DNA of 19,199 bases from Actinomycetes bacterium (lineage in GTDB: Bacteria > Actinomycetota > Actinomycetes > Actinomycetales > Microbacteriaceae): NCBI GenBank assembly GCA_023436775.1, contig JAEZHW010000040.1:1-19199 (forward strand), given 5' to 3'. The position numbers were made by a program, and so were the translations under genes. Of the stretch, positions 14,572 through 19,199 are shown piece by piece. How positions within the stretch are numbered: position 1 is the first letter of the stretch; every line of letters begins with the position of its first letter. The notes under the pieces were generated by a model. It was not told the origin of the DNA and did no database searches. It was given only the letters and a program-made list of their open reading frames with translations.

Positions 14572-16740
14572 TTACAGCATGCAGCTCACGCAACCCTCGA
14601 CCTCGGTACCTTCGAGGGCGAGCTGGCGGAGGCGGATGTAGTAGATCGTCTTGATGCCCTTACGCCATGCGTAGATCTGGGCCTTGTTGATGTCGCGGGT
14701 GGTGGCGGTGTCCTTGAAGAACAGCGTCAGCGACAGGCCCTGGTCCACGTGCTGGGTCGCAGCGGCGTAGGTGTCGATGATCTTCTCGGGGCCGATCTCG
14801 TAGGCGTCCTGGAAGTACTCCAGGTTCTCGTTCGTCATGAACGGGGCCGGGTAGTACACGCGACCCAGCTTGCCTTCCTTGCGGATCTCAATCTTCGAGG
14901 CGATCGGGTGGATCGACGAGGTCGAGTTGTTGATGTACGAGATCGAGCCGGTCGGCGGGACGGCCTGCAGGTTCTGGTTGTAGATGCCGTACTGCTGCAC
15001 GCTCGCCTTGAGCGCGGCCCAGTCCTCCTGGGTCGGGATCTGCACGTTGTAGTGCGCGAACAGTTCCTTCACCTTGGCCGTGGCCGGCTCCCAGACCTGC
15101 TCGGTGTACTTGTCGAAGAACTCGCCCGAGGCGTACTTGCTGTCCTCGAAGCCTTCGAAGGTTACGCCGCGTTCCTTCGCGATCAGGTTCGAGGCCCGAA
15201 TCGCGTGGTAGGTCACGGTGTAGAAGTAGATGTTCGTGAAGTCGACGCCCTCTTCGGAGCCGTAGTAGATGTGTTCACGAGCGAGGAAGCCGTGCAGGTT
15301 CATCTGGCCCAGGCCGATGGCGTGCGACTTGTCGTTGCCGTCCTCGATGGAGCGCACCGAGGAGATGTGGCTCATGTCGCTCACTGCGGTGAGGGCACGA
15401 ATCGCGGTCTCGACGGTCTTGCCGAAGTCCGGCGATTCCATCGACAGCGCAATGTTCATCGAGCCCAGGTTGCAGCTGATGTCCTTACCGATCTGCTTGT
15501 ACGAGAGGTCCTCGTTGTAGGTGGTCGGCGTGTTGACCTGCAGAATCTCCGAGCAGAGGTTGGACATGTTGATCCGACCCTTGATTGGGTTGGCCCGGTT
15601 CACCGTGTCTTCGAACACGACGTAGGGGTAGCCCGACTCGAACTGCAGTTCGGCGATGGTCTGGAAGAACTCGCGCGCGTTGATCTTGGTCTTGCGAATG
15701 CGCGCATCATCGACGAGTTCCCGGTACTTCTCGGTCAGCGGGATGTCGCCGAAGGGGATGCCGTAGACGCGCTCGACGTCGTACGGGCTGAAGAGGTACA
15801 TGTCCTCGTTGTTCTTGGCCAGCTCGAAGGTGATGTCCGGGATGACCACACCGAGCGAGAGGGTCTTGATGCGGATTTTCTCGTCCGCGTTCTCGCGCTT
15901 GGTGTCGAGGAAGCGCATGATGTCCGGGTGGTGTGCGCTCAGGTACACCGCGCCAGCACCCTGGCGAGCACCGAGCTGGTTGGCGTAGCTGAAGGAGTCT
16001 TCCAGCAGCTTCATCACGGGGATGATGCCCGAGGACTGGTTCTCGATCTGCTTGATCGGGGCGCCGGCCTCACGGATGTTCGACAGCGAGAGGGCAACAC
16101 CGCCGCCGCGCTTCGAAAGCTGCAGCGAGGAGTTGATCGCGCGCGAGATCGACTCCATGTTGTCCTCAATACGCAGCAGGAAGCAGCTGACCAATTCGCC
16201 ACGCTGCGCCTTACCGGTGTTGAGGAAGGTCGGCGTGGCTGGCTGGAAGCGGCCCGAGATGATCTCTTCGACGTACTCGATCGCGCGAGTCTCGTTGCCC
16301 TCGGCGAGGGCGAGGGCACACATCACCACGCGGTCTTCGAAGCGCTCGAGGTAACGCTTGCCGTCGAAGGTCTTCAGCGCGTACGAGGTGAAGAACTTGA
16401 AGGCGCCCAGGAAGGTCTGGAAGCGGAACTTCTTGGAGTAGGCCAGGTCAGTGAGCTGCTGGATGAACTCGAAGGAGTACTGCTCGAGGACGGCCGGGTC
16501 GTAGTACTCCTTCTCAACCAGGTAGTCGAGGCGTTCCTTGAGGTTGTGGAAGAACACCGTGTTCTGGTTGACGTGCTGCAGGAAGTACTGCTTCGCCGCC
16601 TCGCGGTCCTTGTCGAACTGGATCTTCCCCTCTGCGTCGTAGAGGTTCAGCATCGCGTTGAGGGCGTGATAGTCCAGGCCAGTCGCCGGCGTAATCTCCG
16701 TGGCCTCCGACCGTGCGGTTGCCGTTACTGCTGAAGCCAA
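14572..16740 (-). CDS. nrdE: Class Ib ribonucleoside-diphosphate reductase alpha subunit NrdE
   Basis: A 722-residue catalytic subunit that reduces ribonucleoside diphosphates. The redox pair Cys186 (LVSCFLL) and Cys423 (DISCNLG), the thiyl radical Cys396 with Asn394 and Glu398 in NMSNLCSEI, the radical-relay tyrosines 700-701 in KTIYYIRLRQ, and the C-terminal shuttle cysteines CVSCML (717, 720) are all present. The long ATP-cone of class Ia is absent, as in NrdE. The start is a TTG at 16740: no ATG or GTG lies close before the conserved region, and GGAGAAG sits 2 bases upstream. The TTG lies inside the last codons of nrdI (16-base overlap), so translation is probably coupled. The first 20 residues are Ala/Thr-rich and poorly conserved, so a start a few codons later cannot be excluded. 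Confidence 0.96.
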   Translation of the reverse strand: MASAVTATARSEATEITPATGLDYHALNAMLNLYDAEGKIQFDKDREAAKQYFLQHVNQNTVFFHNLKERLDYLVEKEYYDPAVLEQYSFEFIQQLTDLAYSKKFRFQTFLGAFKFFTSYALKTFDGKRYLERFEDRVVMCALALAEGNETRAIEYVEEIISGRFQPATPTFLNTGKAQRGELVSCFLLRIEDNMESISRAINSSLQLSKRGGGVALSLSNIREAGAPIKQIENQSSGIIPVMKLLEDSFSYANQLGARQGAGAVYLSAHHPDIMRFLDTKRENADEKIRIKTLSLGVVIPDITFELAKNNEDMYLFSPYDVERVYGIPFGDIPLTEKYRELVDDARIRKTKINAREFFQTIAELQFESGYPYVVFEDTVNRANPIKGRINMSNLCSEILQVNTPTTYNEDLSYKQIGKDISCNLGSMNIALSMESPDFGKTVETAIRALTAVSDMSHISSVRSIEDGNDKSHAIGLGQMNLHGFLAREHIYYGSEEGVDFTNIYFYTVTYHAIRASNLIAKERGVTFEGFEDSKYASGEFFDKYTEQVWEPATAKVKELFAHYNVQIPTQEDWAALKASVQQYGIYNQNLQAVPPTGSISYINNSTSSIHPIASKIEIRKEGKLGRVYYPAPFMTNENLEYFQDAYEIGPEKIIDTYAAATQHVDQGLSLTLFFKDTATTRDINKAQIYAWRKGIKTIYYIRLRQLALEGTEVEGCVSCML

Positions 16741-17126
16741 AACTTCTCCAATCCCTCGTTCACGCGCTGCACGTCATCCGGCGTGCCGAATAGTTCAAAG
16801 CGATACAGCAGGGGCACCTTGCACTTGGCCGAGACAATGTCTCCGGCCAGTCCGTAGGCGGCCCCAAAGTTGGTGTTCCCGCTGACGATCACGCCCCGGA
16901 TCAATGACCGGTTGTGTTCGTCGTTGAGGAACTTGATGACTTGTTTGGGCACAGCGCCGTGCCCATCACCGCCACCATAGGTAGGCAAGACGAGGACGTA
17001 GGGGTCCGTCGCCGTGAGGGGGGCGTCGCTGGCCCGCAGCGGGATCCGGTCCGCTGCTTGCCCCAGCGTCTCGATGAACCGGTGGGTGTTCCCCGAGACG
17101 CTGGAGAAGTAGACCAGCGCCGACAT
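16725..17126 (-). CDS. nrdI: Flavodoxin-like ribonucleotide reductase activator NrdI
   Basis: A 133-residue FMN protein that supplies oxidant for assembly of the manganese-tyrosyl cofactor of NrdF. The N-terminus ALVYFSSVSGNTHRFIETL is the flavodoxin phosphate loop with the NrdI-specific SSVSGNT; VLPTYGGGDGHGAVPKQVIKFL and VSGNTNFGAAYGLAGD are the two further FMN-contact loops. Length is normal for the family. The ATG at 17126 is 19 bases after the nrdH stop; its ribosome site is weak, which suggests dependence on translation of nrdH. Its 3' end carries the nrdE ribosome site and start. Confidence 0.96.
   Translation of the reverse strand: MSALVYFSSVSGNTHRFIETLGQAADRIPLRASDAPLTATDPYVLVLPTYGGGDGHGAVPKQVIKFLNDEHNRSLIRGVIVSGNTNFGAAYGLAGDIVSAKCKVPLLYRFELFGTPDDVQRVNEGLEKFWLQQ
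16743..16749 (-). promoter_or_regulatory. Ribosome binding site deciding the TTG start of nrdE
   Basis: On minus the sequence reads GGAGAAG-TT-TTG, inside the 3' end of nrdI. The GGAG core is 5 bases from the TTG at 16740. This good spacing, and the lack of ATG or GTG nearby, support the TTG start. Confidence 0.6.
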
Positions 17127-17145
17127 GGCGGACGTTTCTGACGAA

Positions 17146-17379
17146 CTAGCCGAGACGGCCGGCGAGCTCGTCGATCTTGTCCGGACGGAAGCCCGACCAG
17201 TGCTCGCCGTCGGCGATCACGACCGGAGCCTGCAGGTAGCCGAGGGCCTTGACGGTCTCGAGGGCCTGCTCGTCGGTGGAGACGTCGAGCACTTCGTACT
17301 CGATGCCCTTGCTGTCGAGCGCACGGTAGGTCGCGGTGCACTGCACGCACGAGGGCTTGGTGTAGACGGTAACTGCCAT
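17146..17379 (-). CDS. nrdH: Glutaredoxin-like NrdH redoxin
   Basis: A 77-residue thioredoxin-fold electron donor for NrdE. MAVTVYTKPSCVQCTATYRALD carries the active-site CVQC (Cys11, Cys14) and the typical TKP lead-in; APVVI has the cis-proline, and WSGFRPDKIDEL is the NrdH-specific C-terminal motif. The ATG at 17379 has AGGAG 7 bases upstream; an in-frame start at 17493 would add 38 residues that look untranslated and cover the promoter region. It is first in the nrdHIEF operon and is preceded by NrdR boxes. It is reduced by thioredoxin reductase, encoded elsewhere. Confidence 0.97.
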   Translation of the reverse strand: MAVTVYTKPSCVQCTATYRALDSKGIEYEVLDVSTDEQALETVKALGYLQAPVVIADGEHWSGFRPDKIDELAGRLG

Positions 17380-17496
17380 CTGCTCGCTCCTGTACCTGTT
17401 CCGAGCCGTTGTGATCCGGGGTTGTTTCCGGCCACAATGGCGCTCTTGTGGGGTAAATATCTGCGGTTGCAGCCCGGGGCTCATCCGCGTCACTCG

Positions 17497-17512
17497 ATAC
17501 TACATATAGTGT
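17497..17512. promoter_or_regulatory. NrdR box 1
   Basis: ATACTACATATAGTGT matches the known NrdR consensus ACACWATATATWGTGT at 14 of 16 positions. It lies 118 bases upstream of the nrdH start and probably overlaps the core promoter, since TATATG/TAGTAT fall inside it on minus. NrdR with bound ATP/dATP represses ribonucleotide reductase operons. Confidence 0.85.
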
Positions 17513-17527
17513 CCGAGAAATCCATCA

Positions 17528-17543
17528 CCACTAGATGCTGTGT
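17528..17543. promoter_or_regulatory. NrdR box 2
   Basis: CCACTAGATGCTGTGT matches the NrdR consensus at 12 of 16 positions. It starts 31 bp from box 1, about three helical turns, the usual arrangement for paired NrdR boxes. Confidence 0.8.
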
Positions 17544-17555
17544 TTTCGAGAAAAC
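17542..17555. promoter_or_regulatory. Perfect GTTTTC-GA-GAAAAC dyad beside NrdR box 2
   Basis: A 6-base inverted repeat with a 2-base centre directly abuts NrdR box 2. A second palindrome, ACACGCGTGT, follows at 17557-17566. Both are A/T-richer than their surroundings and may be sites for another regulator; no protein can be named. Confidence 0.35.
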
Positions 17556-17568
17556 TACACGCGTGTGA

Positions 17569-17633
17569 TTTTGCACAGGTCGTCCACATGTTTTCCACAA
17601 GGTTGTGCACATGTTTGGGGCCGGTTATCCGCA
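17569..17633 (+). promoter_or_regulatory. Cluster of five DnaA-box-like 9-mers
   Basis: In one orientation: TTTTGCACA (17569), TCGTCCACA (17580), TTTTCCACA (17591), TTGTGCACA (17603) and TTATCCGCA (17625). The first and third fit TTWTNCACA fully and the others differ by one base from TTGTCCACA or TTATCCACA. Steps are 11, 11, 12 and 22 bp. A weaker CAATCCACA is at 17716-17724. Control of nrd operons by DnaA is known in E. coli; here it is inferred from motifs only. Confidence 0.5.
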
Positions 17634-17727
17634 GCTCTTTCCCCAGATTCTGGGGCAAACCACTGACACTGCCCGGAATGTCAGGCAAGTCGCCCGTGCT
17701 CAAAGAAATTTTGTTCAATCCACAGCC

Positions 17728-17751
17728 TTCGGCGTGTCGTTCGGCGTGTCG
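17728..17751. repeat. Perfect tandem duplication of a 12-mer
   Basis: TTCGGCGTGTCG occurs twice head to tail (17728-17739 and 17740-17751). A partial third copy, TCGGCGTGT, is at 17784-17792. No function is evident; it may be slippage or part of a leader. Confidence 0.6.
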
Positions 17752-17828
17752 CGCACGGACCGAGTGCGGCTCACGATCCGGTCGTCGGCGTGTGGCCGAC
17801 CAGTGATCCCGGCGACGGCTCGGCACGC

Positions 17829-18428
17829 CTAGTACTCGGCCACCGCAACCCACAGCAGCGCCGCGAACGGCACGACCGCGTCACCACGCGCGGCCCGCGC
17901 CGGCTGCTCCCCTCCCGCGGAGCGCAGCGCCACCGCGCAGTGGTCTTGGCCGACCTGATCGATCAGCCCGGCAAGCAGGCCCCCTCGGGTCGCGAGCGCC
18001 ACGGGGACGCGCCGCCTCGCCAGATCGCGCAGCACGAAGGCCAGGCCCATCCGCGATTGCAGGCCGGGTGGCCGGGATGGATCCGGGCTGGGTGCCGGGT
18101 GCGCCTCGTCGAACCATGCATCCGAAGTCAGCGAGGCGATGGCCGCGATTGGCAGCACCATCTGCCGCCCCAGCCCAGGACCGATGCGATCGCCCACCAG
18201 CCAGTCCGCGCCGACGGCTTCGAGGCGCAGCGTCACCGCGCTGCCATCGACGAGGGAGCACTCGAGCACCGCCCGCCGCTGAGCGTCAGCGAGCGCCGCC
18301 AGGCGGTCACGCAGGCTGGTCTGCGCCTCGAGGTAGCGCTGCTGTTCGAGCGCACGCCCGGCCTCATCCGCGGCCTGCTGGGCATGCCATTGCGATTCCA
18401 AGTCCTCAAACAGGCTCTCCCAGCGCAT
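17829..18428 (-). CDS. Conserved actinobacterial hypothetical protein ('MRW...LFEDLE' family)
   Basis: A 199-residue soluble protein with no signal peptide or membrane helix. The start MRWESLFEDLESQW and the charged, helix-prone segment to about residue 45 (QQAADEAGRALEQQRYLEAQTSLRDRL) recall a conserved hypothetical found in Micrococcales, from memory. A beta-rich middle follows (VLECSLVDGSAVTLRLEAVGADWLVGDR), then a Pro-rich spacer and a second LRDLARRRVPVALATRGGLLAGLIDQVGQDHCAVAL segment that looks like a repeat of the same small barrel-like unit. The ATG at 18428 is chosen because family members start MRW; a GTG lies two codons earlier. Function unknown. It diverges from the Rv3235-family gene. 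Confidence 0.75.
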   Translation of the reverse strand: MRWESLFEDLESQWHAQQAADEAGRALEQQRYLEAQTSLRDRLAALADAQRRAVLECSLVDGSAVTLRLEAVGADWLVGDRIGPGLGRQMVLPIAAIASLTSDAWFDEAHPAPSPDPSRPPGLQSRMGLAFVLRDLARRRVPVALATRGGLLAGLIDQVGQDHCAVALRSAGGEQPARAARGDAVVPFAALLWVAVAEY

Positions 18429-18467
18429 GCGCACACGCTAGGGGGCCACCTGGCATGGCCTCGGAAG

Positions 18468-18489
18468 TTATCCACAGATTCAAAATCTG
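18468..18489. promoter_or_regulatory. Perfect DnaA box TTATCCACA overlapping a small dyad
   Basis: TTATCCACA (18468-18476) is the E. coli consensus DnaA box. Its end overlaps the inverted repeat CAGATT-CAA-AATCTG (18475-18489). Both lie in the 126-base divergent region between the MRW-type gene and the Rv3235-family gene. TTGACT at 18493-18498 could be a -35 element for the plus gene, but the -10 candidate AATCTG at the right distance is poor. Confidence 0.45.
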
Positions 18490-18554
18490 GGCTTGACTCG
18501 CGTATTTCCTGTGCCAATCTGAGCGAGGCTCTACATTCACTTGGGGGGATACGA

Positions 18555-19121
18555 ATGAATGCAGCGATCACGCCAGCCATCGGGGCGGGCCAGCGCTCAG
18601 CACCGGCGACCGCACGGGTCCTGGACCGCGACCATGCCACGCCGCAACAGGCTGCACCGCGGGCACCACTACTGACTCCAGTGGCACGCACCAGCGCGAC
18701 GAAGCGCAGCCGCACCTCGAACGGACCACGCCGCATGAGCGACGCAGACTTCTTCGGCGCACAGCCGACCAGCAGCCACGACCTGCCCGACCCGACCATC
18801 CTGCTGCAGAACCTGAGCCGCTGCGTGATTGAGGTGCTCGCCGGCGTGCGGGAACTGGAACAGCTCTCGCGCTGGCTGCATCAGAACGTGTTCCAGCACC
18901 TGCTGCGCCGCGTCGTGCTCGCCGCACGTGCCCGCGAGGCGCGCAAAGAAGCTGCGGTGCAGCCGGTGTTCAGCATCGGCCGAATCCTGCGGTGTGAGCC
19001 GCGTGACGGCGTTGTGGAAGCCACCGTGATGGTGCATGGCCGAGCCCGTACTCGTGCCCTGGCAATCCGCCTGGAAGGTCTCGACGGCCGCTGGCGCGCC
19101 ACGGCGCTGCACGTGCTCTAG
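18555..19121 (+). CDS. Rv3235-family protein
   Basis: A 188-residue protein. The C-terminal 110 residues match the Rv3235 family of actinobacteria as I recall it: LLQNLSRCVIEVLAGVRELEQLSRWLHQNVFQHLLRRV (about 85-122), then VFSIGRILRCEPRDGVVEATVMVHGRARTRALAIRLEGLDGRWRATALHVL at the end. The fold appears to be a helical lead followed by a SnoaL/NTF2-like sheet; molecular function is unknown. The first 80 residues are low-complexity, rich in Ala, Pro, Arg and Thr. The ATG at 18555 has a GGGGGG run just upstream. In related genomes this gene is often next to secA, which would then lie beyond the window end. Confidence 0.85.
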   Translation: MNAAITPAIGAGQRSAPATARVLDRDHATPQQAAPRAPLLTPVARTSATKRSRTSNGPRRMSDADFFGAQPTSSHDLPDPTILLQNLSRCVIEVLAGVRELEQLSRWLHQNVFQHLLRRVVLAARAREARKEAAVQPVFSIGRILRCEPRDGVVEATVMVHGRARTRALAIRLEGLDGRWRATALHVL

Positions 19122-19136
19122 CCACCCCACGCAAGT

Positions 19137-19158
19137 GTGCTCGACGGAGGGCGAGCAC
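19137..19158 (+). terminator. Possible hairpin after the Rv3235-family gene
   Basis: GTGCTCG (19137-19143) and CGAGCAC (19152-19158) form a perfect 7-bp stem with an 8-base loop, 15 bases after the stop. No T run follows; the sequence passes into G and C homopolymers. Confidence 0.45.
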
Positions 19159-19199
19159 AGCAGTGGGGGGGGCGGCCCCAGGCCCCCCCCCCCCCGCCC

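Larger units (their letters stand above)
17380..17828. other. 449-base noncoding region upstream of nrdH
   Basis: No credible gene is seen here; short open frames have no family features or good starts. From right to left it holds a possible terminator for the minus gene at 17829 (imperfect hairpin around 17771-17805), a perfect tandem 12-mer (17728-17751), two small hairpins (17641-17655 and 17663-17684), a cluster of DnaA-box-like 9-mers (17569-17633), a GTTTTC-GA-GAAAAC dyad (17542-17555), two NrdR boxes and the nrdH leader. Confidence 0.7.

Noticed and set aside
14176..16734. An 852-codon plus-strand open frame
   Set aside because: It lies antisense over nrdE and part of nrdF, both complete and motif-perfect, and its Val/Leu/Glu/Asp/Arg-rich text is typical of an antisense shadow in high-GC DNA.
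17540..17806. Small plus-strand open frames upstream of nrdH
   Set aside because: They run through the DnaA-box cluster, hairpins and tandem repeat, lack good ribosome sites and have no recognisable features.
17569..18476. Chromosomal replication origin
   Set aside because: DnaA-box-like sites are present, but dnaA, dnaN, parAB or other origin genes are not, and no clear AT-rich unwinding element is seen. A regulatory or titration role fits better.

Overview
The window looks like chromosomal DNA of a high-GC Gram-positive actinobacterium, most likely order Micrococcales and possibly Microbacteriaceae. The reasons are GTG/TTG starts with strong purine-rich ribosome sites, a class Ib nrdHIEF operon with NrdR boxes, an Rv3235-family protein (a family I know only from actinobacteria) and a divergent 'MRW...LFEDLE' conserved hypothetical. 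I see no rRNA, tRNA, insertion sequence or CRISPR array. Assignment is from recalled family motifs only; no database was searched.

Region 1 (1-8550, all minus strand) is an organosulfur-scavenging cluster. In transcription order it holds a DmoA/NtaA-type FMN-dependent monooxygenase (7123-8550), a DHA2-type MFS transporter (5381-6916), a second NtaA/SnaA/DszA-type monooxygenase (3967-5340), a strong hairpin terminator (3912-3941), then an import operon of lipoprotein binding protein, ATPase and permease of the SsuABC/TauABC type, ending with a two-domain rhodanese (4-873). The likely logic is import of an organosulfur compound, oxidative C-S cleavage by flavin monooxygenases, and sulfane-sulfur handling by the rhodanese. 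No flavin reductase partner is in the window. The intergenic regions before the transporter and before the import operon carry the same unusual motif, TGAC-N6-TGAC, in units 30 bp apart and all on a 10-bp helical phase. It is a good candidate operator for an unidentified regulator.

Region 2 (8614-13427) holds a GNAT acetyltransferase, a family III CoA-transferase whose subdomains appear in swapped order, and a MocR-type GntR/aminotransferase regulator, all on minus. A divergent beta-hydroxyacid dehydrogenase (HIBADH-like) is on plus. Dyads beside the regulator (TGGACTGG arms at 10849-10905; CTGGC-N8-GCCAG at 12372-12389) are candidate MocR sites. A perfect 11-bp hairpin at 13472-13510 separates this block from the nrd operon.

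Region 3 (13524-17379, minus) is nrdH-nrdI-nrdE-nrdF, the aerobic class Ib ribonucleotide reductase with its glutaredoxin-like donor and flavodoxin-like activator. nrdE starts at a TTG inside nrdI. The 449-base upstream region has two NrdR boxes 31 bp apart and, beyond them, a ladder of same-orientation DnaA-box-like 9-mers at about 11-bp steps.

Region 4 (17829-19199) has a conserved actinobacterial hypothetical (minus) diverging from an Rv3235-family gene (plus). A perfect TTATCCACA lies between them. The final 35 bases are G and C homopolymers, which may be assembly noise.
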